In this document: positions 6,838-15,418 of the stretch, piece after piece
How positions within the stretch are numbered: position 1 is the first letter of the stretch
How the letters are laid out: each line of letters opens with the position of its first letter
Assembly: GCA_031287245.1 (NCBI GenBank)
Contig: JAITTD010000106.1
Coordinates: forward strand, 1 to 18,553
DNA length: 18,553 bases
Direction of reading: 5' to 3'
From: Bacteroidales bacterium
Lineage (GTDB): Bacteria > Bacteroidota > Bacteroidia > Bacteroidales > UBA4181
The notes under the pieces: model-generated
What the model saw: the letters and a program-made list of their open reading frames with translations, nothing else
Told to the model about the DNA's origin: nothing
The model's database searches: none
Position numbers and translations under genes: made by a program

Positions 6838-8763
6838 ATGACAAGAGTTCTCATCGCCTTGTGCGTATTATTGGCGTCCTGCGGCGAGTCCGCACAGACG
6901 CAACGCGACGCAACACAGACGCCCGAAGCGCTGTATGACGCGATGCAACGCAGTATCAGCTCAGGCTGGAACACGTGGGATACCCGCAGCGTGCTTACCC
7001 ATGTACTGCTTCCCCACGGCATAGCCCTTGATTTGAATCTGATTGACCGCAATGGCAATCGTGCCGGCGAATTTCGCATAGGCGAACGCGCCAACGATGC
7101 GCCCATCCTGCACCCCGGAGCACACACGTATGACGGCGCTTACACCGACTTGCTGGTGGAATGGCACGGCATCAAACTGCGGGTGCAAAGTGCAGCGGAA
7201 GGACATAAAAATGTGATTTTGGTGACACCTTTGCCGGACTGTGCAAAAGGCGGCAAACTCACTGTTACGCCTAAATACGTGTGGCTGCGTGCCAACCGAA
7301 CCAAAGTGGATGGTACACATTTTACGTTGACGCCACTTAACGCAGGATTTGAATTAAACGGTGCTGTCACAGGCACTTATGTGGACACCAAAGGCAAGGA
7401 CATCATCATGGTAGCCGACCAGCCTGCGGTGATTTGCAGTGATGGTGAAATCACTCAGGATGAGGCACAAGCCTTCATTCAAAAGCATTCCGATGAGTTT
7501 GTAGCCGTCAACAAACAAAAATTCGGCGATTCCTACGAAGTGTATAATGCCATGCAAAATGTGCTGGCATGGGACAACATTTACGACCCCACCATTCGGC
7601 GCGTTATCACGCCGGTGAGCCGCAACTGGAACGTTGGATGGAGCGCCAATCCGAATTACGGCGGATTTGTGCTCTTCTGTTGGGACACCTATTTTGCTTC
7701 CATGATGTTCGCCACCGGCAACAAAGAACTGGCTTATGCCAACGCGGTGGAAATCACCAATGGCATCACCGAAGAAGGATTTGTACCGAATTTCTATACC
7801 GAAAGCGGCTACAAATCGCGCGACCGCTCGCAACCACCCGTAGGCTCGCTGGCTGTGTGGACTATCTATGAAAAATATCAGGAAAAATGGTTTCTGGAAC
7901 TGCTGTATTCCAAATTATTGGCATGGAATCGCTGGTGGGACAAAAGCCGCCAGAGCGAAGGGCTGTTATGTTGGGGCAGTTCGCCCTTTGCACCCGTCAC
8001 TTACCGCTATTGGGAACTGGAAGGCGTCAACGAAAGGTTTGGCGGCGCGTTGGAGTCGGGATTGGACAATTCTCACATGTATGACGACATCGCTTTCGAC
8101 ACCGAGCAGCATATCCTCAAACTGAACGATGCCGGACTGAATGGTTTGTATGTTATGGACTGCGAATGCTTGGAGAAAATTGCCCGCGAACTGGGGCACA
8201 GCCGAGATGCCGGCGAACTGAAAACGCGCGGTGACCGCTACCGCCGCAATATCGCCGCGCTGTGGGACGAACAACGCGGAATGTACTACAATCGGCACAC
8301 TGACACGAAAGTCCTGAACAATCGCATTTCGCCGACCAATTTCTACCCGATGCTGGCAAACGCACCCACACAGGCACAAGCCAAACGTATGGTGGACGAA
8401 CATTTGTTCAACCCCGACGAATTTTGGGGCGACTGGGTGATTCCCGCAACACCGCGCAACGACCCCGCCTACAAGGACAATACCTACTGGCGCGGACGTA
8501 TTTGGGCGCCAATGAATTTCTTGGTCTATATGGGATTGCGCAACTACGACCTGCCCGAAGCGCGAAAAGCATTAGCCGACAAAAGCAAAGCGCTGATACT
8601 GAAATCGTGGCTGTCTGATGGCTACGTGTATGAAAATTACAGCACCGAAACAGGCGCAGGCGACGATGTGAGTAACAGCGATAAATTCTACCACTGGGGC
8701 GCATTGCTGAGTTTCATTTCCCTGATGGAAGAAGGATATTTTAACGCCGAGCAAGCAAAATAA
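6838..8763 (+). CDS. GH63-like (MGH1-type) glycosidase, predicted lipoprotein
   Basis: This 641-residue protein has a lipoprotein signal (VLLASC, Cys15 lipidated), an N-terminal beta-rich domain (about 30-215) and an (alpha/alpha)6 barrel (about 225-635). The barrel carries hallmarks of the GH63/GH37 clan: CWDTYFASMMFATGN near 281, ESGLDNSHMYDD near 406 with Asp410 as the likely general acid, WGDWVIPATPRND near 530, YWRGRIWAPMN near 550, and YENYSTETG with Glu599 as the likely base. Known relatives act on alpha-glucosides, mannosylglycerate or alpha-galactosyl-glucose type substrates (the YgjK type). The substrate here cannot be read from the sequence. A helicase gene follows after 14 bases and might be read through from the same promoter, though the two roles are unrelated. 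Family assignment is firm; specificity is not. Confidence 0.88.
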   Translation: MTRVLIALCVLLASCGESAQTQRDATQTPEALYDAMQRSISSGWNTWDTRSVLTHVLLPHGIALDLNLIDRNGNRAGEFRIGERANDAPILHPGAHTYDGAYTDLLVEWHGIKLRVQSAAEGHKNVILVTPLPDCAKGGKLTVTPKYVWLRANRTKVDGTHFTLTPLNAGFELNGAVTGTYVDTKGKDIIMVADQPAVICSDGEITQDEAQAFIQKHSDEFVAVNKQKFGDSYEVYNAMQNVLAWDNIYDPTIRRVITPVSRNWNVGWSANPNYGGFVLFCWDTYFASMMFATGNKELAYANAVEITNGITEEGFVPNFYTESGYKSRDRSQPPVGSLAVWTIYEKYQEKWFLELLYSKLLAWNRWWDKSRQSEGLLCWGSSPFAPVTYRYWELEGVNERFGGALESGLDNSHMYDDIAFDTEQHILKLNDAGLNGLYVMDCECLEKIARELGHSRDAGELKTRGDRYRRNIAALWDEQRGMYYNRHTDTKVLNNRISPTNFYPMLANAPTQAQAKRMVDEHLFNPDEFWGDWVIPATPRNDPAYKDNTYWRGRIWAPMNFLVYMGLRNYDLPEARKALADKSKALILKSWLSDGYVYENYSTETGAGDDVSNSDKFYHWGALLSFISLMEEGYFNAEQAK

Positions 8764-8777
8764 CGGAAGAAAAATGG

Positions 8778-11072
8778 ATGACAGATTTCCTTCATGAATT
8801 GAATGACACACAGCGAGAGGCGGTGGTGAACTATAACGGTCCATCACTTATCATCGCTGGCGCCGGTTCGGGCAAGACGCGCGTGTTGACCTACCGCATT
8901 GCTTACCTTTTAACACAGGGTATAACGCCGGGAAGTATCCTTGCATTAACCTTTACCAATAAGGCTGCCAAGGAGATGAAGGAGCGTATCGCCAAACTGG
9001 TAGGCGAAGAACAAGCCCGTCGCCTTTGGATGGGCACGTTTCACTCGGTGTTTGCACGTATTCTGCGTTCAGAAGCGGCTGCAATAGGCTTCACATCCAA
9101 TTTTTCCATCTACGATGCGCAGGATTCCAAAAATGTGGTCAGGCAAATTATCAAGGATATGCACTTGGACGACAGCATTTATAAGGCAAACGACGTGTAT
9201 AACCGCATATCATCCGCCAAAAACAATCTTGTCACAGCGGCCGCTTACGGAACCCATTCGGAATTAACCCTGCAAGACAGCGCTGCAAGGCGTCCTCTCA
9301 CCGGACAGATATACAAATCCTACCAGCAGCGGTGCACCAAAGCCGATGCGATGGATTTTGACGATATTCTGGTCAATACCAACATCCTTTTTCGCGACCA
9401 TCCCGAAATTTTGGACAAATATCAGCGTTTTTACCGCTATATCCTTGTGGACGAATATCAGGACACCAATTCGGCGCAGTATATGATTGTGAAAAAATTG
9501 GCGCAACAGCGGTGCAACATCTGCGTGGTGGGCGACGATGCCCAAAGTATCTACGCCTTTCGCGGTGCACGCATCGAAAACATCCTGAATTTCAGGAACG
9601 ATTATCCCAACTATCGAATGTTCAAGTTGGAACAGAACTATCGTTCGACGCAAACCATCGTGAATGCTGCCAATACATTGATTGCCAAGAATCAGTACCG
9701 AATTAAAAAAGAGGTATTTTCCGAAAATCAAAACGGCGACCTCATTCGGGTGTTCAATGTGAGCACCGACCAGGAGGAAGGCTATGTGGTGGCTGCGTCC
9801 ATCACGGAAATGAAGTACCAGCATCAGTTGGAACACAAGAATTTCGCCATTCTGTACCGCACCAATGCACAGTCGCGAATTTTTGAAGAAGCGCTGCGCA
9901 AGCGCAACCTGCCTTACCGGATATTCGGCGGGCTGTCGTTCTACGAACGCAAGGAGGTGAAGGACATACTGGCTTACGGTCGCTTGTTGATAAACCCCAA
10001 GGATGACGAGGCTTTCAGGCGTATCATCAATTTTCCGGCTCGTGGCATCGGCAATACCACGCTCAGCCGTCTGGAAGCGGTTGCCAATGCACGCAACCTG
10101 TCGCTTTGGGAAGTCGCAGTGCAGGCGCCCCAGTTAGCGCCCGACATATCGCCTGCCACCCGCACAAAACTGTGGAAATTCATCAATTTCATGCAATCTT
10201 TTGCCAAAGATTGCACCATACTGGATGCTTACGAACTGCTACATCGCATGGTGATTGCCACCGGTATCATTTCATCGCTTCAAGCGGAGAAAACTCCTGA
10301 AAACATTAGCCGTTTGCAGAATATTGACGAGTTGTTGAACGGTATTCGCGAGTTTGTAACGGAAAATACCACGGACAACGGCTTGGTAGGCTTAGACCAG
10401 TACCTCGCTAACGTGGCATTGCTCACCAATGCAGATCAAGCGGAAGAGGACAACGACAAAATAAGCATGATGACCATACACGCCTCGAAAGGATTAGAAT
10501 TTGAGGTGGTGTATATCGTAGGATTGGAGGAAAACCTGTTCCCTTCGCAGATGGCAATCAATTCCATGCAGGATATAGAGGAGGAACGACGGCTTTTTTA
10601 CGTAGCCCTCACACGTGCAAAGCGAAACCTGTTCCTGTCGAGTGCAGGCAGCCGTTTTCGCTGGGGTTCCATGTCCGTATCATCGCCAAGCCGCTTCATC
10701 AAAGAAATTGACGTTCAATATCTGGAATTTTCTGTCAACGGCAATGTGCAATGCATCATTCCCAACTATTCGAATCCTGTGTTTGCGCCTTCGTTCAGTA
10801 TGAAGCCAAAATCCGCTGCCGGCAATCCGGTAACACCGAATTTCAAGCCTTTGGATAAGGCGCGTACCGAATTTACCGCATCCACACAACAAGCCACCAA
10901 TCCGGACGACATACGACCCGGAATGACAGTAGATCATCAACGTTTCGGACGCGGGAAAGTGCTTAGTTTAGAGGATGACGGACCCAACACCAAAGTGATG
11001 ATTCACTTTAACGAGGCAGGACAAAAACAACTGTTGCTGAAATTCGCAAAATTGGTGAGAGTAACAGGATGA
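8778..11072 (+). CDS. uvrD: UvrD/PcrA-type 3'-5' DNA helicase
   Basis: This 764-residue protein is a complete superfamily 1A helicase for DNA repair and replication-fork maintenance. All motifs appear in order: the Q motif LNDTQREAV (8-16), Walker A AGAGSGKT (27-34, Lys33), motif Ia TFTNKAAKEMKER (58-70), the Walker B DEYQD (225-229), motif III GDDAQSIYAFRGA (252-264), motif IV QNYRST (286-291), motif V TIHASKGLEFEVV (566-578) and motif VI EEERRLFYVALTRAKR (601-616). The C-terminal segment (about 714-760, GMTVDHQRFGRGKVLSLE) matches the Tudor-like RNA-polymerase-binding module of PcrA. The length is a little over that of PcrA. The start ATG at 8778 places the Q motif at residue 8, which is normal. 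A transposase remnant begins directly behind the stop codon, in the same frame. Confidence 0.96.
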   Translation: MTDFLHELNDTQREAVVNYNGPSLIIAGAGSGKTRVLTYRIAYLLTQGITPGSILALTFTNKAAKEMKERIAKLVGEEQARRLWMGTFHSVFARILRSEAAAIGFTSNFSIYDAQDSKNVVRQIIKDMHLDDSIYKANDVYNRISSAKNNLVTAAAYGTHSELTLQDSAARRPLTGQIYKSYQQRCTKADAMDFDDILVNTNILFRDHPEILDKYQRFYRYILVDEYQDTNSAQYMIVKKLAQQRCNICVVGDDAQSIYAFRGARIENILNFRNDYPNYRMFKLEQNYRSTQTIVNAANTLIAKNQYRIKKEVFSENQNGDLIRVFNVSTDQEEGYVVAASITEMKYQHQLEHKNFAILYRTNAQSRIFEEALRKRNLPYRIFGGLSFYERKEVKDILAYGRLLINPKDDEAFRRIINFPARGIGNTTLSRLEAVANARNLSLWEVAVQAPQLAPDISPATRTKLWKFINFMQSFAKDCTILDAYELLHRMVIATGIISSLQAEKTPENISRLQNIDELLNGIREFVTENTTDNGLVGLDQYLANVALLTNADQAEEDNDKISMMTIHASKGLEFEVVYIVGLEENLFPSQMAINSMQDIEEERRLFYVALTRAKRNLFLSSAGSRFRWGSMSVSSPSRFIKEIDVQYLEFSVNGNVQCIIPNYSNPVFAPSFSMKPKSAAGNPVTPNFKPLDKARTEFTASTQQATNPDDIRPGMTVDHQRFGRGKVLSLEDDGPNTKVMIHFNEAGQKQLLLKFAKLVRVTG

Positions 11073-11312
11073 AATACCAAAGCCCGCCTGTACCGCATTT
11101 CTCACAAGTTATACGGCTTGAAGGACAGAATAGAACAATATCTGTCCGTACGCACCAACGAACTGTTTGATATAGAGGACAAAATCATTCTTTACGATTT
11201 GACCAACACCTATTTTGAAGGGCGTATGGTGCACAGCAAACTGGCAAAGTTCGGGCGGTCGAAAGAGAAACGGAGCGTGAATCACAAATGTCCCGTTTTG
11301 CTCCCCAGGTAG
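11073..11312 (+). pseudogene. Transposase remnant, IS4 superfamily (IS1634-like)
   Basis: The frame codes about 70 residues typical of IS1634-type transposases, including KLYGLKDRIEQYLSVR, IILYDLTNTYFEG and KFGRSKEKRS. The Asp in YDLTNTYF corresponds to the first residue of the DDE catalytic triad. The rest of the enzyme, normally over 500 residues, is missing on both sides, and I found no terminal inverted repeats. Similarity stops after KEKRS near 11278; the remaining codons run into the tRNA-Asn gene and are not meaningful. The piece begins right after the helicase stop in the same frame, so only one TGA separates it from the helicase. It cannot make an active enzyme. Confidence 0.8.
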
Positions 11313-11374
11313 GACTTGAACCTACGACCCCCTGATTAACAGTCAGGTGCTCTAACCAACTGAGCTACTGAGGA
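11301..11374 (-). tRNA. tRNA-Asn (anticodon GTT)
   Basis: The minus strand folds into a 74-base cloverleaf. The acceptor stem TCCTCAG pairs with CTGGGGA (one T-G wobble). The D arm is AGCTC...GAGC, the anticodon stem is CCTGA/TCAGG around loop CTGTTAA with anticodon GTT, and the T arm is GTAGGTTCAAGTCCTAC. The discriminator base is G. The 3' CCA is not encoded and must be added after transcription. A promoter-like site lies about 34 bases upstream. The 3' end faces the transposase remnant. Confidence 0.97.
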
Positions 11375-11407
11375 ATAACTATTACTTATTTCTTCAAATA
11401 AGCGCTG

Positions 11408-11437
11408 CAAAGGTAGAACAAATTTTTAATTTCACAA
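11408..11437 (-). promoter_or_regulatory. Promoter for tRNA-Asn
   Basis: On the minus strand TTG (11435-11437) and TACCTTTG (11408-11415) are 19 bases apart, matching the -33/-7 consensus. The -7 element lies 33 bases before the mature 5' end of the tRNA, leaving a short leader that RNase P would remove. Confidence 0.65.
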
Positions 11438-11448
11438 TACATTTTTTT

Positions 11449-11464
11449 AAAAAATGCATTTTTT
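11449..11464. repeat. A/T palindrome between divergent tRNA and uppP transcripts
   Basis: AAAAAATGCATTTTTT is a perfect 16-base palindrome between the tRNA promoter and the uppP start. The gap 11375-11551 otherwise shows the tRNA promoter and a short dyad, AATATC-G-GATATT at 11530-11542, nine bases before uppP. No good TAnnTTTG site for uppP is visible. A regulatory role for either dyad is only a possibility. Confidence 0.35.
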
Positions 11465-11551
11465 TGATTTATCTGCTTAATTTCTGATTTTTACGGCACA
11501 TTTTTTGTACCGAATATTTTAATCCGTCCAATATCGGATATTCACCATTCT

Positions 11552-12337
11552 ATGGATTGCTTGGAAGCGCTCATTTTAGGTATCGTTCAAGGTCTTACGG
11601 AATTTTTGCCGGTAAGCAGTAGCGGGCATTTGCAAATAGGGCAGGCTTTGCTGGGGGTAGAAGTGCAGGATAACCTCACTTTCGATGTGGCTGTTCATGC
11701 TGCCACAGTGTTAAGCACAGTCATAGTGCTGCGCAAGGAAATTCTTGCCTTGTTGCAGGGGCTTTTCCGGTTTGCGTGGAACGACGAAACGCAGTTTATC
11801 GCTAAATTAGCCATTTCTGCCATTCCGGTGGGAATCGCAGGACTCTTTTTCAAGGATGAGATAGAAGTCCTGTTTCAAAGCCTGACAGTGGTGGGCATCA
11901 TGCTGTTGGCGACTGCCGCTCTGCTCAGTTTTGCCTATTATGCCAAGCCGCGCAACAAGGAAAAAATCACCTTTCGGGATGCTGTGATTATCGGCATTTC
12001 ACAAGCCATCGCGGTGATGCCCGGTCTTTCGCGCTCGGGCACAACCATTTCAACCGGCATTCTGTTGGGCAACAAGAAAGAGAATGTGGCGAAGTTTTCT
12101 TTCCTGATGGTATTGGCGCCCATCTTGGGAGAATGTCTGCTCGACTTGGTGAAAGGCGAATTTACGGCAGAAGCCTCAGGAATACCAACTATCGCACTGT
12201 TGACAGGATTTGTAGCCGCATTTGTTTCAGGTTTCATTGCCTGTTCATGGATGCTGAACTTGGTAAAAAGGGGTAAACTGATATGGTTTGCCGGTTATTG
12301 CGCCCTCGCAGGCACAGCAGTACTCATTTTCGGTTAA
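11552..12337 (+). CDS. uppP: Undecaprenyl-diphosphatase UppP/BacA
   Basis: This 261-residue membrane enzyme removes a phosphate from undecaprenyl diphosphate, recycling the lipid carrier for peptidoglycan and other surface polymers. It confers basal bacitracin tolerance in many bacteria. The N-terminal signature is QGLTEFLPVSSSGHL (13-27), with Gln13 and Glu17 in the (E/Q)xxxE motif. The second signature is PGLSRSGTTIS (157-167), which includes the essential Arg161. Multiple hydrophobic helices and a length near 265 are typical. It leads a compact run: truB starts four bases after its stop. Confidence 0.97.
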   Translation: MDCLEALILGIVQGLTEFLPVSSSGHLQIGQALLGVEVQDNLTFDVAVHAATVLSTVIVLRKEILALLQGLFRFAWNDETQFIAKLAISAIPVGIAGLFFKDEIEVLFQSLTVVGIMLLATAALLSFAYYAKPRNKEKITFRDAVIIGISQAIAVMPGLSRSGTTISTGILLGNKKENVAKFSFLMVLAPILGECLLDLVKGEFTAEASGIPTIALLTGFVAAFVSGFIACSWMLNLVKRGKLIWFAGYCALAGTAVLIFG

Positions 12338-12341
12338 AAGG

Positions 12342-13112
12342 ATGCAGCAAAACGAAACCCTCATCCATCTGTTTAACCCCGATAGTACTGTCGTTGAAGA
12401 TTTTATCACCGGTCAGGTGATTTTGATAGATAAACCCTTGTGGTGGACGTCATTTGATGTGGTACGCAAGTGCCGCAATCTGATTACCCACAAGGTGAAG
12501 ATAAAGAAGTTGAAGGTAGGACACGCCGGAACCCTCGACCCGCTTGCCACCGGATTGATGATAGTCTGCTCGGGAAAAGCGACAAAACGCATCAACGAGT
12601 GGACAGATATGGACAAAGAGTATATTGCCACCCTCGAATTGGGGCGCACCACTTTGTCCTGCGATTTGGAAACAGAAACCAACGCTGTATTCCCTTTTGA
12701 ACACATCACAAGGGAAATGACGAATAAAGCGTTGGAAAGTTTTTTGGGAGTGACGCAGCAGGTGCCGCCGTTGTTTTCGGCAAAATATGTGCAGGGAAAA
12801 CGTGCATATACGCTTGCCAGACAAGGTTCGGACATTGAATTACCTCCAAATCCTGTCAATATCAGCAGTTTGGAAATCATCCGTTTTGAACTGCCTGTTG
12901 TTGAGATAAAAATGCGATGCAGCAAAGGCACTTATGTTCGGGCGTTTGCCCGCGACTTGGGCGCTTCGTTGCAAAGCGGCGCTTGCTTGACAGCATTGCG
13001 AAGAACCGCCGTCGGCTGTTTTCACGTGGACGACGCTCTATCGCCTGAACTGTTTGAGCAAGTATTGAAAAATATAAATAGTAATGAATCCATAACCCTA
13101 AACCTAAAATAA
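12342..13112 (+). CDS. truB: tRNA pseudouridine(55) synthase TruB
   Basis: TruB makes pseudouridine at position 55 in the T loop of most tRNAs. The signature KVGHAGTLDPLATGLMIV sits near residues 58-75, with Asp66 as the catalytic Asp. LIDKPLWWTSFDVVRKCRN (29 onward) is the usual N-terminal block, and SKGTYVRAFARDLG near 190 is the later conserved block. The frame is open from 12288, inside uppP, but the ATG at 12342 gives 256 residues, the normal Bacteroidota length, and lies four bases past the uppP stop. The order uppP-truB-queA is one I know from other Bacteroidota. Confidence 0.96.
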   Translation: MQQNETLIHLFNPDSTVVEDFITGQVILIDKPLWWTSFDVVRKCRNLITHKVKIKKLKVGHAGTLDPLATGLMIVCSGKATKRINEWTDMDKEYIATLELGRTTLSCDLETETNAVFPFEHITREMTNKALESFLGVTQQVPPLFSAKYVQGKRAYTLARQGSDIELPPNPVNISSLEIIRFELPVVEIKMRCSKGTYVRAFARDLGASLQSGACLTALRRTAVGCFHVDDALSPELFEQVLKNINSNESITLNLK

Positions 13113-13114
13113 TT

Positions 13115-14164
13115 ATGCGACTTTCACAGTACAAATTCCATCTTCCGCCGGAATTGATTTCCAAATATCCGACGCCGCTTAGAGATGAAGCACGTCTGAT
13201 GGTTATCAACAGGCAGTCTAACCGCATTGAACATCGCAAGTTCAAGGATATTATCGACTATTTCAAAGAAGGCGATATCATGGTGCTGAACAACACCAAG
13301 GTTTTTCCCGCGCGACTTTACGGAAACAAGGAAAAAACCGGCGCACAGATTGAAGTATTTTTGCTGCGCGAACTGAATCCCGAGCAGCGTCTGTGGGATG
13401 TGCTGGTTGATCCGGCACGCAAAATCCGTATCGGCAACAAACTCTATTTTGGCGACAATGACGCCTTGGTGGCAGAAGTGATTGACAATACCACTTCGCG
13501 TGGACGTACGCTCCGTTTCCTTTTTGACGGCGACCACGAAAAGTTCAAAAGTATCCTGTTCGGGATGGGAAAAACGCCCATTCCCAAAGCGCTCAAGCGG
13601 GAACTCACCGCAGACGACAAAGACCGTTACCAGACCATTTTTGCCAAGCATGAAGGCGCCGTTGCGGCTCCTTGCGCAGGCTTGCATTTCAGCCGCGAGT
13701 TGCTGAAACGCTTTGAAATAAAAGGAATAGACACAACAGAAGTCACCCTTCACATGGGATTGGGCAATTTTCGCAGCGTGGACGTGGAAGACCTCACCAA
13801 ACACAAGATGGATTCCGAGCAGATGATTATCACCGAAGAAGCGGCGAACACGATCAATGCAGCGAAAGACAGAAAAGCGGAAGTTTGCGCTGTGGGCACC
13901 ACCGTGCTGCGGACACTGGAAAGTTCCGTGTCCACCAACGGCAAACTGAAACCCGCCGATATGTGGACCAACAAGTTCCTTTTCCCGCCTTATGAAGTCA
14001 CTGTTCCTACGGCATTTGTTACCAATTTTCACCTGCCTGTGTCCACTATGATGATGATGACCTCGTCATTTACCGGTTACGACTTGCTGATGGATGTTTA
14101 CAACACAGCCGTCAAGGAAAAGTACAATTTTGGTACTTTCGGCGACGCCATGTTGGTGCTGTAA
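13115..14164 (+). CDS. queA: S-adenosylmethionine:tRNA ribosyltransferase-isomerase QueA
   Basis: QueA transfers and rearranges the ribosyl part of S-adenosylmethionine onto preQ1-modified tRNA, giving epoxyqueuosine at the wobble position of tRNAs with GUN anticodons. These include the tRNA-Asn(GTT) coded in this window. The 349-residue length is typical. Conserved blocks are LISKYPTPLRDEARLMV (14-30), DIMVLNNTKVFPARL (54-68), HEGAVAAPCAGLHFS (179-193), TLHMGLGNFR (211-220) and AVGTTVLRTLES (259-270). Its start is two bases after the truB stop, so the two are probably co-transcribed. It converges on the nucleotidyltransferase gene with a three-base gap. Confidence 0.97.
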   Translation: MRLSQYKFHLPPELISKYPTPLRDEARLMVINRQSNRIEHRKFKDIIDYFKEGDIMVLNNTKVFPARLYGNKEKTGAQIEVFLLRELNPEQRLWDVLVDPARKIRIGNKLYFGDNDALVAEVIDNTTSRGRTLRFLFDGDHEKFKSILFGMGKTPIPKALKRELTADDKDRYQTIFAKHEGAVAAPCAGLHFSRELLKRFEIKGIDTTEVTLHMGLGNFRSVDVEDLTKHKMDSEQMIITEEAANTINAAKDRKAEVCAVGTTVLRTLESSVSTNGKLKPADMWTNKFLFPPYEVTVPTAFVTNFHLPVSTMMMMTSSFTGYDLLMDVYNTAVKEKYNFGTFGDAMLVL

Positions 14165-14167
14165 AGC

Positions 14168-15076
14168 CTATTTCCACAGCGGGCTGGGGTAAATGCCCTT
14201 GTCGGTAAGCGATTTGAGCCTTTCGACCACATACGAGCGGTCTTCCTTGTAGGTGACGCCAAACCATTCGGCGGCGCTGTTGAGCATTTTCACGCTCACT
14301 TTCTTGCTGTTGATGAGTTCGCTCACCACTGAGGGGATGTACAGTTCCGATTTCAGGTCGTAGCCCCGCTCGCGGATGAATTTTTCAACGGCTATCGTCA
14401 ATTCCTTGAAATAGGCAGGCGTAAATCCCCAAAAATTCATCGAAACAATCTGTTCGTCGGAAAGAGGATGATTGACTTCTTGCGCGTCTTTGTAGCAAAT
14501 CACGCTGCCAATGCGCTTTATTTGCGTACATTCGGTCACATTTTGCAGAAATCCGTTCTCGTCGGCGGTGCAGATGCCGCGTGCCACATATCCATAATCC
14601 GATAAGGTGTGTGCCAGAAGGTATCCCACCATGCAAAAGTTGGTATCCTCCGGCTTCTGCCGGTTCAGATAAGTCGCCATTTGCATAAAGGCGTCGGCAC
14701 CATAAAAATCGTCGCCATTGATGACGCAAAATGGCTCTTTGATAGTCTCGGCAGCCATCAGCACAGCATGAGCCGTTCCCCACGGTTTCACACGCTCGGG
14801 ATGATAACTTAGCCCAGCCGGCACATAGTCAATCTCCTGCAACACGTATTCGATGTCGATTTTACCGCTGTATTTCTTGAAAAAGACCTGTTTGAAATCT
14901 TCTTCGATACTTTTACGTATCACCATCACTACTTTGCCGAATCCGGCTCTGATGGCGTCGTAAATGGAATAATCGATAATTGTTTCCCCGCCGGGTCCCA
15001 AGGTATCAATCTGTTTAAGCCCGCCATAGCGGCTGCCCATGCCTGCTGCAAGAGCCAATAAAGTTGGTTTCGCCAT
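14168..15076 (-). CDS. Sugar-phosphate nucleotidyltransferase family protein
   Basis: This 302-residue protein has the Rossmann-like nucleotidyltransferase fold that joins a nucleotide to a sugar-1-phosphate. The N-terminal LLALAAGMGSRYGGLKQ (6-22) is the nucleotide-binding loop, with Arg16 and Lys21. INGDDFYG (119-126) supplies the metal-binding Asp122. WGTAHAVLMA (99-108) and SMNFWGFTP (212-220) fit the sugar-binding region. No LbH acyltransferase repeat follows, so it is a stand-alone enzyme. The sugar and nucleotide specificities are unknown. UTP- or CTP-dependent sugar activation for a surface polymer is plausible. It begins one base after the stop of the [2Fe-2S] protein gene and is probably co-transcribed with it from the promoter at 15299-15330. 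Confidence 0.88.
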   Translation of the reverse strand: MAKPTLLALAAGMGSRYGGLKQIDTLGPGGETIIDYSIYDAIRAGFGKVVMVIRKSIEEDFKQVFFKKYSGKIDIEYVLQEIDYVPAGLSYHPERVKPWGTAHAVLMAAETIKEPFCVINGDDFYGADAFMQMATYLNRQKPEDTNFCMVGYLLAHTLSDYGYVARGICTADENGFLQNVTECTQIKRIGSVICYKDAQEVNHPLSDEQIVSMNFWGFTPAYFKELTIAVEKFIRERGYDLKSELYIPSVVSELINSKKVSVKMLNSAAEWFGVTYKEDRSYVVERLKSLTDKGIYPSPLWK

Positions 15077-15077
15077 A

Positions 15078-15257
15078 TTAACCGTTTATTTCGTCTAAAA
15101 TTTCCTGAATAATCGGCTGGCAGCCGCCGCATCCGGTTCCGGCATTGGTCGCATCGCCAACTTCTTCAACTGTTTTAAGACTACCCGCCTTGATGGCGTC
15201 AATGATTTCGCCCCGTGTCACCTGCATACAATGACATATTATTTCACTATTATCCAT
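15078..15257 (-). CDS. BFD-like [2Fe-2S]-binding mini-protein
   Basis: This 59-residue protein matches the BFD-like [2Fe-2S] domain. It has the CxC pair Cys8/Cys10 in EIICHCMQVTRGEI and the CxxC pair Cys43/Cys46 in GTGCGGCQPII, with a short helical core between. Stand-alone relatives include bacterioferritin-associated ferredoxin (Bfd), and the same domain occurs in NifU, NirB and other enzymes. It could serve iron release or electron transfer, but no bacterioferritin or reductase gene lies nearby. The ATG at 15257 follows a promoter-like site. The stop is one base before the nucleotidyltransferase start, an unexpected partner. Confidence 0.88.
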   Translation of the reverse strand: MDNSEIICHCMQVTRGEIIDAIKAGSLKTVEEVGDATNAGTGCGGCQPIIQEILDEING

Positions 15258-15298
15258 AATTGACTGATTAAATGAATTGTAATTTTATTTATTCGATA

Positions 15299-15330
15299 CA
15301 AAAATACATATTATTTTGAAAAAACACAAA
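15299..15330 (-). promoter_or_regulatory. Promoter-like site for the [2Fe-2S] protein gene
   Basis: On the minus strand TTTG (15327-15330) is followed after 20 bases by TATTTTTG (15299-15306), a full consensus match. It lies about 42 bases upstream of the ATG at 15257 and would drive both the small iron-sulphur protein and the nucleotidyltransferase. Confidence 0.6.
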
Positions 15331-15390
15331 GAAATGGGGGTTTTTTTGAAGAAAATTGGAATCAATTCGTAATTGTCCGACAAGACACCT

Positions 15391-15418
15391 CGTAATTCGT
15401 AATTTTTAATTCGTAATT
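15391..15418 (-). repeat. 28-base dispersed repeat, copy 2
   Basis: This is an exact reverse-complement copy of 3572-3599. Read on the minus strand it begins five bases after the radical SAM gene's stop codon, just as copy 1 begins five bases after the GH78 stop. A third AATTACGAATT unit in the same direction lies at 15364-15374, after about 16 unrelated bases, making three direct 11-base units here. Confidence 0.85.

Noticed and set aside
11301..11374. An attachment site of an integrated element at the tRNA-Asn
   Set aside because: I found no integrase gene and no repeated copy of the tRNA 3' end elsewhere in the window. The nearby transposase scrap is of a type that does not need a tRNA site.
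13124..14032. A 302-codon open frame on the minus strand inside queA
   Set aside because: It is the antisense shadow of a complete QueA with all conserved blocks.
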